This document shows positions 47,001 to 60,376 of a stretch of 64,000 bases of DNA, one piece after another. The notes beneath the pieces are model-generated. The model was not told where the DNA came from and did no database searches. It worked only from the letters and a program-made list of their open reading frames with translations. The stretch's first letter is position 1; every line of letters begins with the position of its first letter. A program made the position numbers and the translations under genes. This stretch comes from Protula sp. h YS-2021 (taxonomy: Eukaryota > Annelida > Polychaeta > Sabellida > Serpulidae). The stretch is from assembly GCA_949752745.1 (NCBI GenBank), contig OX457029.1, positions 13,022,039 through 13,086,038 of the forward strand, read 5' to 3'.

Positions 47001-47529
47001 ACGACTTTCCATTCCAGATTCTAGGATACCTAAATAAACATAGTAATTTCTACTTTTGAAAGCTTACGTGAGAAAACTTGGAATTTAAATTAAATAAAGA
47101 ATCACTGTCTCTCCTATTAAAACACGATGTTGCATTTTCCTAAGCCGAAAATCTGGTGGAGGGGGGAGGGGTGAGACTTACTTTAAATTATGTAAACTGC
47201 CCCTGTCCGGTTCAATAATACACATTGTAGGTATTTTAATGAAGGTTATTTTAATACATGTTTCATGTGTCGATGTGCGACCGAAAAACCCTTTTTGAAC
47301 AAAAATATCTCTTTTCATAACATGAAACATAAAAAGTACTGCACTCTGACCATTTAGAGATGTGACAGAAATTTCAAGAAAATTACCTAAAATATTTGCC
47401 AAAACCATCTTTTCATGAAAATAGACATATGCCAGCCGTTAATATCACTAAATATTACTGCAGTATTTATCACGATCATTTATTCTCATCCACTATGGAA
47501 TGCCGTTTTAACATTTAATGCTTATTTTT

Positions 47530-48090
47530 TTATATTAAAATATAATTCAGGATATCGATAAATGACAGTAGATGTCAATAATTTATATTTTGCTGTCAAT
47601 AATTGAATTTCAGATGGCAAAAATTTATTTTTGAGATCAAAAAATTCAATTTTACAAGCAAATCATAAGGGAGACACGCATTTACATAAAATATAAGGAA
47701 TCATCAATTACATTTTAGAGATGAAAACTTGAATTATTGAGATAAATAATAGCAACACAATTTTTGATCTCAAGAATTGCTTCTTTTTTGTACAGAAAAT
47801 AAGTAAAGGAAGACTCTGCATGCAAGAACCATCCCTTAGTTATTTACAGACGTGTGTTTCTGAATTTTTATTAAAAAATAGACTGATATTTTGGTATCAA
47901 AATCAATATTTGAGATTAAAAAATCATTTGCAGATTTCAAAATACAAATTAAAAAGGTATTATTCTGAAATATCGATATCTCAAACAATGCTTGATATCA
48001 ATAAAAGGAAAATGAATTATTGAGCTAAAAAATTGACACTTTGCTCTCAAATCTTTCATTTTTGATATCAAAAATGCAATTTTGTGACCA
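47530..48090. repeat. Degenerate GATATCAAAAATTCAATTT repeats
   Basis: Words built on TTTTGAGATCAAAAA, GATATCAATAA and ATTGAATTTC recur in both orientations every 30-50 bp. This is absent from block B copy 1 and interrupts its left end here. Confidence 0.55.
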
Positions 48091-48152
48091 ATTGTGACCA
48101 GTATGCATTTTTTATGCTTTTCTGATGAGCTAGAATCTACTTCATCATCTAT

Positions 48153-48165
48153 ATTATTATTATTA

Positions 48166-48199
<34 letters not shown>
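48153..48199. repeat. (TTA)n microsatellite at the B/C boundary
   Basis: About 15 TTA units with one TTG. It is followed by AAGCCCACC, as the (TTA)n at 12671 is followed by GCCTCCTCCC, marking the start of block C. Confidence 0.95.
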
Positions 48200-48200
<1 letters not shown>

Positions 48201-48204
48201 AGCC

Positions 48205-50612
48205 CACCCCCCTCCCTGAAATTGTATTCGTAAAACTGGGCATGGCATCATCGCATTAAGGCCATGATAAATACCTACTAGAATGGTGAGCTCTCATTTA
48301 CAGCAATTACTAGATAAATATTGCACATGCCTTCTTTTAGTTTACATTTCCAACAACTGATCATTCACTGGACATTGATACCAGTAACCCGGAAAACTAA
48401 TTTCAAACTCTGCTGCTATAGCAATTGTTCACTGTATTATGATCAGTCTTTGATTGCAATTAACTAATGACACCATAAATCCGAACACTCTTTCATCAAC
48501 TTCATCAATTTAATCTAACTAACGAAATGGCCCTTTGATCATCGATTCTACCAATGATTCCCATGTCGTAACATGCACAAACCAGAATCCGATGCGTAGA
48601 ATACCTGAACATGCATGTATGGTATAATAACCCTATGCTTTTGACATTAAATTTAAGTCGTTATGTAACGAAAGAGTGTGGGTTGATATTGATTCGGTTA
48701 AACACTGGAAATACAATTACAAAACAATTCCTATGAAAACAAATCTTACAAAATATTTATTATGGGTGAAACTTAGTTGCTGTTTCGAGTACTTCCAAAG
48801 GAATCTCGGAAAATATCTCCTGCAGAAATAAAAACATCTGATGACAAATCTCCCGCTTTGACATCTGAGGTCAAAATGCCCAGGTGCAATGTCCACCATT
48901 TCAGGAATATGGCCCTGGCATTATTAGAAAAGCATTTGTTAGTGAGGATACTCAGGAGTGGGATTAACAAGAACTTTAGCCATTATTTCGGGTCATGGTT
49001 GTTTAGGTCCCGGCGGTTTGAGTGATAGCATCGAAGATTAGCTGTGGTTTGAGTTAACAAAAACCTCACCGGGATCTCGATGTACCGAAAGTACTAAGTC
49101 GCTGACAAGTATAGTAATTAAGTACTCCATTAAATGACACACAATATTTTATGTGCGAATATTTACCAGGCAGGTAAAGGGATGTCTCCTGTACTATCTC
49201 GGACCCCCCATGCCCCCAGGTAGATGAAGGGATGTTTGCTGTACCATCTCTATTTGTTCCATAGACATATCAGCTGATAATTACAATTACAACAACGGAT
49301 CATTTTTGAACACCAGATGCATTGTCTACAAACAGGGATCAATGGCCGGAAGCTGCCCCAATGGGTACCACAGTCCGCACACTTTCCAAAATTCCAACCG
49401 AACATTGTTTGGAAATTTATGATTGTATTAACGAAATCAGATAAATGATAAAATTTTCTGCATTTTAGTACAAAAATATAAATAAAAATAAATCGGCAAA
49501 ACGAAAATTCTCGCAATAACGTAATTCCTTATACCGGGGGAATCTTCTACTCCACTGTTCAAAACGAACGCACAACATTTAATATTAAACATTTGTTTGA
49601 ACTGGAATCTGAGACATTTACCCGATAAATAACTTCGGTTGGGATAATGTCAGAAAAAGGATGTTTACTTTCAAATATGTCTCAGTCGCATAAAACGTTT
49701 CCTGAAATTGTATGCTGTAACTGAAAAGCCTTTAGTATGACTCATAAAGAATGGCTGAAGACGAAACTCGGAAATATTAACTCGCTTATATTGGAATACA
49801 GACGAGCAAAATTGAAAACACACCCTATGATATTCCCCTTTTTAACACTTGACAAGCCTTTGGCTTGCAAGGTGTTTCTGAATTTGTGCGAGCAACCGTT
49901 GGTATCTTTTTTTCTTGACAGTGAACGGGATTTTTTGTGTCATCTACTCAGCTGACACTAAGGGCCCTAGGGTCACGAAACTTGGGACTTAAGTAGAACT
50001 TTATGTAAACGTATGCCTGACACTTTTTATTTTCTCCTTCGATTTCGTTTCCTTGTTTAAAGCGCCATGTGAGAATAGTGTATTTTTTGTAGGTAAATTG
50101 GGAGCATTTATCGCATAGAACAACATACAGTTGCTTCGCTTTGTATGAGCTTTCACTGCGTAAATAGATGACACGGCGTATGCCTGATCAGCCAATAAAA
50201 CCTTGAGTCAATAAAAACCAAACACAACTCGGTTTATCAGACGTATTCAAGCTGTGTTGCTTGCAATAGATTATTCAACAAATAATCCATTGAAGGAAGT
50301 ATTTTTGCGGTATAATTTATGTCAAGTGTTTAACATTTCGCTAGCCAAATGAGGTTCTAGTTTTTCATTAACAAGATATCACTGACTCAAACATCATAAC
50401 AGTGTGCTCTTAAAGGCCACTTTTACCGACTTTCTCAAACTTAATATACTTACATGCATTAGCAGGCTACAGAAAAACATAGAAGTACACTGTTTTGTTA
50501 TGTGTAAAAATTTTCAAAAGCGCACAAATAAGCCAAATCACACTTTGGGTGTTTCGAAAAAAATGCGCAAGAATTTTATATTTCGACTGCAAGGTAAACG
50601 GATAAAAAATGA
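48205..50612 (+). repeat. Block C, copy 2
   Basis: Aligns with 12690-15040 (single unit of the 626-bp repeat at about 48605-49130). About 530 bp at 49840-50370 is absent from copy 1: it begins near a foldback (ACTTGACAAGCC TTT GGCTTGCAAGG) and is probably an inserted element. No gene is seen. Runs on without a break into block A copy 3. Confidence 0.75.
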
Positions 50613-52689
50613 AAGAAATGATAGAAAAATAAAGAAGAAATATCGCAAAAACAGCTCATGCATGGAACATAAGAGAAACTGAAACGTGAAACTGTTGTTA
50701 AAACTTTAAGCAAATTTATAAAATAGCATACGAGTTGTTAAAAACCCGATTGCTCTTTGGTGCGAGAGAAATTTGACATTTTCATTTTTACCCGGTTATT
50801 TTTTATTCAAAACGCAAAATTGTTCGGCATTTTTATTGGGAACGCCAAAAATGTGATTTGGCTGAGAAGAAACTCTTCCAGAGCTCGCGACATTCGGGAA
50901 ACAGCAAAACCGGTCTAAATCTAAGCAATGTTTTTTCATTTACTCTTCCTCTCACTGACTCATCCAGTAATTCCTTCTGCTTTTTTCAGTAATAGTATGA
51001 GTGAGATATCAGTCACAACATTTCTGAGTTTTAAAAAATGTGATTGCTCTAATACAAAGAAATCCGATATTTAACCGAAATCCCTCTATCATTGGTTTTA
51101 CTTGTTGGCGGGTTAGTTTGCAGTCATTTTTTTTCTGAACGACCAAAGTGTGATTTGGCTTATAAATGTACAAAGAGATGACAGAAGTGACAGAATCAAA
51201 CATGAAAAATTATCTTAACTCCATTTCACCAAGTAGTTCTACAAAGTGTGCTGAAAAATATGCAGAAAAATTAAGCGCAAATGAAGGCGCATTACATTTG
51301 AAATGCGCATATTGAGAAGTGCGTGTGGTGAAAGAAAATGAGAATTTTGACGCTTTTCTCTTATCGTTTCTTGTTAATTTATCCCAATAAAGTTTCAGTC
51401 GAAACGGAAGTGCAAATGCACTTATCAGTATGAATCCGCTTGCTGGTGCAAACATATCATACATGTGCATTATTGCACATGATTTCTTTCATTTACGCAT
51501 ATTATGTCCATAAATCCATAAAAAACAGTAATCAGTTTCATTTCATTGACCGGTATATATTAATAACACACTTGTTTCGATGAAAAAAGTAATGCACAAC
51601 TTTCGTTTTCCTCATAAAAAATGCTCCAAAATATAGGCTTTCGCTGGCGGGAGTGTAAATTAGTAATTTCTTGCTACATATTCAGAATACATGTATTTTC
51701 ACCACTAATCGATTATTTTCTAATGAGACACAGATGTTGATGAAATGCAATCAATATACAGACAATACACAAAAGTATAGATATAGAATGCAAAAAAAAA
51801 GAACAAAAACGCGTCACTCGGTGACCTTTATTCATATTCATTTATGTTGTTATTTGCATATTTTTTTCATTGATGCAGTTTTAAAATAATGACAACAAGC
51901 CATCTTGCAGAGGAAAGCCGCCACCTGGAACTGTAAATCCCAGGTGCCGGCTATTGTGACCTTGAAATTTGGTCAAGGTCACAACAAAAACAATTTCCAC
52001 CTGTCCACCACTACAGGTCATATATGAGTAACAGCCAACGATGGATTTACGGACCGACAAGGCCCATACAGTGTTGCTTTCCCGACATCTATACAACGTC
52101 GGAAGTTGCTTCGACTTTAATTTGCAACCTTAAAACAACGTTGATTAGATGTCGGATAATCGATGCTGATCCCAGGTTGGACGTAGAAACTGTTTCGAGT
52201 TTTATAAACGCACAAAAGCGCCGTCGATCTAACGTTTACCAAACGTCGCAATGTTTAGTGGATTCAGTTTCTGAAAGACAATGGCACTATTCCCTCTTGA
52301 GGTTTACTAAATAGATGAAATGCCTTTCTGAGTGGGTTGAAGGGCAATAATAGTTAAATAAAAAATAAAAATGTCATTTTTCGTGTTCAGTAAATGAAAG
52401 AAGAAAATTAAGAATGTAAGAAAGAATGTTTAAACACCATTTGGCTGAAACGATACATTTTTCACCAAAGGCTGGTGGATCGAATATTTGTGGCCGGTTG
52501 TCTGGATACTGTTTCTGGATACCGAGTATGACAGAAAAGGGCTGAGTTTTCTCACTGCCATTTTTTTTTTTGCTCTTTGGCTATTTTTCAGCCCATACCT
52601 CCAAATGATGATAACGCGTTAAGTCTGGGATATTCCCCCCCCACCCAGTATAGCGGGTACTAGGAGGAAAATGAGAGTTCGAAAACAAG

Positions 52690-52885
52690 AAGTGATATCA
52701 TAATGACGTATAGGCTGTTTTCGGACTCTCATGGGCGTCCATGACTCTCATGGGCGTCCAAAGTGACGTAATAATGACGTCAGAATGACGTGAAAAGATA
52801 AAGTAGAACCCCAATGGGGATTCTACGTCTAACGGTGATTGATAGACGTGCCAATGACGTCCTAATGACATTATAATGACGTCAT
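52690..52885. repeat. Cluster of TGACGT words
   Basis: At least seven TGACGT, most as AATGACGT, plus a directly repeated ATGACTCTCATGGGCGTCC-like unit (about 52726-52762). TGACGT is a CREB/ATF half-site; two occurrences are the full TGACGTCA (AATGACGTCAGAATGACG, AATGACGTCATATG). No gene. Confidence 0.5.
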
Positions 52886-53085
52886 ATGATTAGTCATGTG
52901 ATTTGGTCACATAGTCATATTGTATGGTCTAGGGTTAGGTTGCCTTTTTAAAACAAAATATATTATATTTACTCTGTTATAGAATAATTCCTTTTTTGTT
53001 TACTGTGTAGTTTCATAACTTTTAAACACGCTAAGAATTAAGGATACCTACTTTTGGTCTCCTTAAATTTTTGGTCTCCCTAATA

Positions 53086-53800
53086 TATATGCTATTAATG
53101 GGATCTGTACTGTTTGTTGTTGGGATAATCTACCGAATGAATGTAAATAAAAACGTAAACATGGCGTTGGGTTTAAAAACCATACAAAGGGCTTACGTTA
53201 CTGAAATGCAGTAATCACAGTGTAGACCCAAAAAAAGCTTTCTGTTAAAACAATGGATGTAATGAATGTACCAACTATTAACTATTAATTTTTATAATGC
53301 TCATGGAAGAGCTATTAAAAGATTAAATAGTGAGGACGTATGGATACAAGTTCCCAGAAAATCTAAGGTCCGTTGACGATTCTGAATTTTTCATAGGCCT
53401 GTCAAGAAAAAAAGCAAAAATGGTGGCATGGCGATAGAGTGGGGGGGGGGTGGCGTGAAACGGTGCATTTATGCCATTTTTGTGGAGGATTATCTCAGTA
53501 TATTTAACAGTCCCAGTGTCTTGTTTCTGAAGTCCTAAGATTTTGCAGCTAATCCTTTGAATGTGATGAAGAGTAAACTCTTGTCATTTTAGATCTTCCA
53601 GATTTTAATGAAACTACTAAAATGCAAATACAGAGACTGCAGAATAAAAGCCAAAATATTATACTGGAGTTCTTGTCAAGCTTCTACCAAAACGTGGAGC
53701 GATATTACAAGATTTTCTCTTGCCTTATAGTGATAGACTGAGAATTTTAGCGGGGCAGGAGGTTTTCTTGGAGTTAGTTTTGGTCAACGGTCGGGTGTTT
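53086..53800 (+). pseudogene. CHST15-like sulfotransferase remnant 2
   Basis: Aligns with 19925-20640. It starts inside the membrane-anchor codons (LLMGSVLFVVGIIYRMNVN in one frame), has a stop after EMQ, lacks the catalytic middle with the same junction (ACTATTAATTTTTRTAATGCTC), and ends with C-terminal sequence containing further stops. The start codon region is gone. Non-functional. Confidence 0.75.
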
Positions 53801-53989
53801 CTGTTCAACTGGCCCCTCTACATAACACAACCCTTCCTATCAGCAAGCCCTTATTATTAGCCTGAAAAACGCTGTGACATCGCACCCACGTTGGAAAGAC
53901 GTCGTATTCCGACATTGGATCGATGTCTATATAGCGTCTAACGTCCATTCCTCGTTAAGCCGAAGACGTTGATTAGGCGTCGGAGAAAG

Positions 53990-53990
53990 G

Positions 53991-54023
<33 letters not shown>

Positions 54024-54024
54024 T
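53990..54024. repeat. Short (GA)n microsatellite
   Basis: About 35 bp of GA repeats with interruptions, after ATTAGGCGTCGGAGAAAG as in the two related sites. Confidence 0.9.
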
Positions 54025-54047
54025 GAGGGAGAGAGAAATATAATATT

Positions 54048-54677
54048 CCCAGCAAAAATTGCAACCTCAGATCAATGATGCAAACGCGTCACACTCGACT
54101 TCGGATCAACGTCAGGTCTTGGTTATTTATGGAAGTCGACGTCGGATCAAGGTCGATTATTTGACGTCTAATCAACTTTGCGTAAAGGTTGCAAATGGAA
54201 GTCGAAAGAGCGTAGAAAAAAGCAAACATTTCGATAGTCGTCCTGACATATGAATCTAGAAAAGCCCCGTAGGCAGAGAAAATTGGTCATAGTACCTCCG
54301 GTCAAGAAGGGTATCTATGCAGTCGATTTCTATGAAAATATCTGAAATTTGTTTGGAACTTGCAACTCTTAAATTTTACGTCTGACGTCTATACAACGTC
54401 GATTTTTTGCCTTTAACAAACGTTCATTTCCCGACTTCTGTTTGGCGTTCCACTAAAGACGTTGATTAGACGTCGAAGAAAGTTGCATTTTAGTAGCGAC
54501 TAATAGCAACGTCTAGGCAACGTTGCTGATCCAACACCTATTCAACGTTATGTCAAAGCCATTGGCAAGACGTTGACCTGTCCCACCAAATTACATCCAG
54601 AGTTTAAGTGATGAATTAATCGGGACGATGTCATAACCTCAAATAGACGTTGGATCGACGTTGAATTATTTACTGGG
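54048..54677. mobile_element. ACGTC-rich element with CCCAGCAAA / TTTACTGGG ends
   Basis: 630 bp between imperfect inverted ends, with dense GACGTC, AACGTTG and CGTCTA words. It is the un-nested relative of 25531-26705. In block A copy 1 only the right part survives (1889-2205). No open frame of note. Confidence 0.55.
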
Positions 54678-57398
54678 CAATGTATAAAGGCATACGAGGG
54701 GCTGGTCTGCCTGAAACTGGTCCAGGATGAACTATTTTGAAATGAAGACTTCTTTTACACACGCAATGAACAAGCTAGCCCTGAGAAAATACAATACAAG
54801 CTATATTTATTTATTTATTGTTGGGCAGTAAATTGCGCCAGTTGTTGTATAATGACTTAACCATTTCGCAGATCAAGCCAGCCTTCTTAACTTCTTAAGA
54901 AGAATAAACAAACAAATGGGATAGCTAAAGGTTTCATTGATTTCCTTGACACGTCCGTGACTTTTATTCTGTGACAACAGCCAAAACGGCCACCCCACTG
55001 TACACCTAACCCTAACACTCTCTGCTAGTTCCTCCCCGTAGTTTTCAGTCCCCCGTCGCCGCGTAGCTATTGAATTCTGGTTTGTTCGTCGGCCCGTCCG
55101 TCGAGCCGTCCGTCCCTTTGTAAACATATCAGACATGATGTCTTTTGTGCGATAGATCTCAGAAACTACTCAAGCGATTCCATTTAAACCTTGCATACTG
55201 AAAGAATATAGGTTGTGATTCTGCATCTGGGTTTAAGTTTTGCCGTCGAAATTCCAAATATTTTAGGCCATCAGCACCTGAATAGCATGTGTTTTGTTCA
55301 ATAGATCCCAAAGACTACCCGAGGAATTCCATTTAAATCTTGTACAAGGAAAGAATATAGGGTGTAGTTGTGCACCTGGGTGCAGATTTTGACGGCCGCC
55401 GAAAATGAAATCCAGGAATTGAGCACCTTTGGAGGACATAGTTTCACTGACATACTTGTTTATTCTGTTTTCAGTTCCGAGCTCCTGACACAGCCCAACT
55501 GTCCTTAGCCCCCTCCTCCATCACCCCCAGCCTCATTGATTATCAAAGCCAAACCTTCACCTCATTATTATTGTCCCAGATCAAGCCTCACACTAATCTC
55601 TTTGTCACACCTTCACCCCATTATTATTGTCCCAGGTCAAGCCTCACACTAATCTCTTTGTCACAACTCCATATCACCTCAGCCTCATTGACACTACAAC
55701 ATCACCCCAACATCATTGTTACAGCCCCCTCACCCAAGCTCATTGTTATAGCCTCCTCATTTCAACATCATATCGCAACCCCCTTCTTCAATATGCCCCC
55801 TTTTCTTATTAAAAAATAAGAAGGGGTGAAGTATTACATACAATTCAGTTATACGGAAATATTACACTGAAAAAATTGATCTGGGGTGCAATTCTCGCGT
55901 AGGCGTCGCTTATATGCCTCTGTATCCTATACACATGAGCACCTTAGTACTGAAAGCGACTACTACGGCTCTGTGGTTGAATCTGACTCATTAACGCGTG
56001 GATCTTTTCTTTAAAAAACATTATTCACACATATTTCTTCACTCAAGACCACAGGTAGCAAAGCAAAAAAAAAAAAAGTGATAAGAAATCAATGAACCAA
56101 AGTTTTTGGCTGAAATCATTAAGTATAAAAATCAAAGAAAAACGTGTGGGAAAATTCAAGGTACCCCTTTTAAACTGCTGGCAAATCGATTATGCATAAA
56201 TACGGTACTACTACCCACTATTCGGGTGAGGGGAGGGGCACAGTTAACTTGGTTTTGCAAATTCTTTTTAAAAACATCGGATTCAAATATACCACGCACT
56301 GTCATTTCGTAATTAGAAAAGATCGCTTATCGATTTATTAAGTTAATTTGAAAAAAATATATTTGAGACATTGTTCAACATCGGGAAACAAAAATAATTA
56401 TATCATATCAAAAACATGAAAGCAAATGTTCATAAATAAATAAGCGCTCTAGTACAACTCAAAATAGTGTGAGGAACCGGTCTGTTTTAGGAATCCATTT
56501 ATCGGAAGCCTCCAGCGGCGATTAATCAATTCCAGAAATGAGACGCGAAGATACTACAAAATTCATTCGGTGCATAAAATATGTTCTATGGTGGTAGGAT
56601 ATACTATGCAAGTGCTTTCGGTGAGAGCATTGAAACAGCTGTTTTAAAAAGATTGCAAATAGTCGAAGCAGTATGTGTTGTTCAACCAACAGTAAAATTT
56701 GAAATACAAGTTGCCAAAGGCATTTCGATTTTTTTAATGTATTCGAAAAACGCTGCAGATTTCCACGTACTTATGATCGATTATACGTAGCTAGACGAGT
56801 CGATGTTTGTGAAGGACCGTCCTAACACTCTTTCCATACACTATATTATCTAAAATATCTCAAACGCTTAAAAAGTTATTTGCGTTTATGGTTTCTGAAT
56901 TTCATCAAATATTTTGCTAATAGAGGTAACATTACCTTTGAAAGGCGAAAAGAAAATAATTCGTAGCATAATAAGCTCAGTTTCTACAATATAATATGTT
57001 TTCGTGCTGCAAGAGGTTATGCGAACCCATCTCCCATTTTCTCCTCCGGTAGAGAAGGTCATGGGTAATTACGTGTTAATTGAACTACATCCAATTTTAT
57101 CCGTAAGGAAACTCGAAGCATAGCATTTCTTGTTCATCCTATTTTTATTTTGCAAACTTTAGTTGAATATTGATAGGGTACTGCGTTTCAATAGTATATA
57201 TTCATGTATTATTTCGTTTCCTTTATAAGTTTCTGTGGTAACATATATGCAGCGAAGGCGAGAATGATTAAAAGGTTTAACCTGCGAAAGCTTTCTTCTT
57301 CTCAGTAGCAAAATTTTGCTTTCATTTTTAGTAATAATATATTTATCATAATTAGAATTTTTCAAGTCAGGTCTGAATAATTGTTTACCCAACAGTGG

Positions 57399-57590
57399 CC
57401 GTATTCACAAAAGTTAACTGTACAGTTAACTGATTCCATTAGCAAGCACAACATCCGAAAGTAAATGAATAAGTTTAACATGATAAACAAACCAAATCCA
57501 CCTAAAATGGTTTGCGTGAGACAGGTGGGTCAATCGATTTTCACTTATAGGAGTACAGTTAACTGCGCAGTTAACTTTTGTAAATACGGG
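57399..57590. mobile_element. GTTAACTG double-palindrome MITE, copy 3
   Basis: Almost identical to 4907-5098 and in the same position of block A. Confidence 0.6.
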
Positions 57591-59727
57591 GACAGGGAAT
57601 GAGAACAAGATCAATTTTCATGTCAGTCCGAAACACCGTTATGTGAGTCTCAGGCGGGTTACTTTTTTCAATACAATTTTAAAATGGAAACGGGCATTAT
57701 CAAACATGTCTTGTTTATTGACCTCGACAATCCTTTTCTTTGCATAATAACCCTCTACACCTAGCCCCCCAACCCCACCAGCCCCCTCCCTCCCCGCTCC
57801 CAAATGTATGCTCACCTTGATGACTGATGACACCAGGGCCCGTATTTTTTCACTATATAAAGACTTTTTCTAAATTTCAAAAATTGCTTTGTTGTGTAAA
57901 CTTAAAAATGCATGGCAAGCCGTGGTTAAAAAAATATATACCAAACAGGGAGTTGACAAATATTTGATTTCATAACCATGGTATAAAAGTTTATGAGCAA
58001 ATCGGGCTGGTGTATCAATGACGTCATAATCCTCTGTTTACAATTCATGCTGATTGGAATGTGAAACAGTTGATAACTCAGTTAAAACAACAAACACGGA
58101 AACAAGGCAATAACCTGCGGGGATTTTACCAGTTGGGCATTACCTGCAGGGACTTTGCCAAAGGGGGGCTTTACCCGACCTAGGAATTTACCCGCGGTAT
58201 TACATTACCGGGGTAAACGGTAATCTGCCACCCGGTAATCTGCCCTCCCCAGTAATCTGCCCCCATTCAATTTGCGATATTAGGTAAACTGCCCCTTTCT
58301 CACCAGACATTTCCTATGTATGTTTCTATATTATGTTATTTTATATTGCACTAATTTTACTTCATGATGAAAACGTTATTTGATGATTTTAGTAACCAAG
58401 TGACACGGTTCGTCCGAGAGCGCGTTCGTCCGTTTTTATTCACACCAAAATTCAGAAAAAACGCACGACAATCAGGGCGCGCGTTTGGGAAACGCTGGTT
58501 GAAAAGAAACGTGCAAATCAAGGGCGCGCGTTCGCATTTTTTAAATTTATGAATTTTTTGTACATTTTAAAGAGGCGTTAATTTTTGGCACTGTAGCCAC
58601 GGCGTTTATTCAAGAAGGCGTTTATTCGATTCAGAGCGTTTATTCAAAGAAAAAATGCAAAAAACGGAGGACGCGCGTTTTACACACTCCACCAACGAAC
58701 CCTGCAGCGAAAATTCCTAGGTCTAACCAACATCTATTTGAGGTCGCGACGCCTGTCGGCCAAAATACATCCTAACATAGAGGTTGCATTTGGTTGTTTG
58801 GCGTCGCGATCAAATGACAACGTCTATCAAACGTCTTTGAAGGTACGTTGAATAGACATCTGAATATGGTTGCAAACGACGTAATTTTCCCCTACCTTTA
58901 TGCGCCGTCAGTAAAAACCACCAAAAATCAACTGAACAGAAAAAAACAAAGAAACACGATTAAATAATGGGCACATATACATAATCACTGCATGAGAAGG
59001 GGATGGGTGGGGGGGGGGGGGGTTCGCAGATTACCTAGCATTATAAATTTGAGGGAGCAGATCACCGGGGTTCAGATGACCGGGGGCGGGGCGCATGACC
59101 GGGGGGGGCAGATTAAATACATTCCAGTACTGGGTATGCAGAAAAATGAAATCTTGAATAAGCTTATAAAAATGAAATGTAGAACACTACTGAAACTTAC
59201 TGGCTAATGAAATGGTATTCTACATTGTGTTCTGTGCGGTTTGTGATTTTTTAAACAATCCTGGATTATACTGGTGCAATCTAAAGGGCGTTCTATGTTT
59301 GCTGTTATGCAGTTTAAATGTAATTAAAGCATAATCCCTACATGTGTGATGGATTTCAGACCAAAGAGTAGAAGACTATGTTCGGTGACTATTTTTTTAA
59401 CTATGACCTCTAAAGGTTTAGACGAGTGCAACCTGTAGAGCGTCTCGGATAAACATCTGCGTCATTTTAATGTAATTAATATGCAATCCGAGGCCCGATT
59501 TAGTCCAAATTAGCTCAAATTGAGTTCATTGATTATTTTATCGACCCCGGTCAATGACGGATTTTTGCCCATAGTCGGTTAATTTTCCCCAAAGTAGATA
59601 GCCCATTTCTTCCAAATACAGGACAAGCAATTCCATGAAATCAAGCATTCCTGAAAATGGAATACCTGACATCTACTGGAGGAAAACCAAAGTTTTCCTT
59701 GACGGTTCTCTATACGTGAGACTTCGC

Positions 59728-60376
<649 letters not shown>

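Larger units (their letters stand above)
50613..59727 (+). repeat. Block A, copy 3 (twin of 1-7161)
   Basis: Near-identical to 1-7161, and more complete: it keeps 52492-54360 (CHST15-like remnant, GA tract, start of an ACGTC element) and about 60 bp near 58385-58440. No host gene besides the remnant. The MITE and CT-rich repeats recur at shifted coordinates. Confidence 0.9.

Noticed and set aside
54873..55136. 87-codon Arg/Thr-rich frame on the minus strand
   Set aside because: It derives from the GTCCGTC repeat and is not open in the counterpart near 2400-2660.
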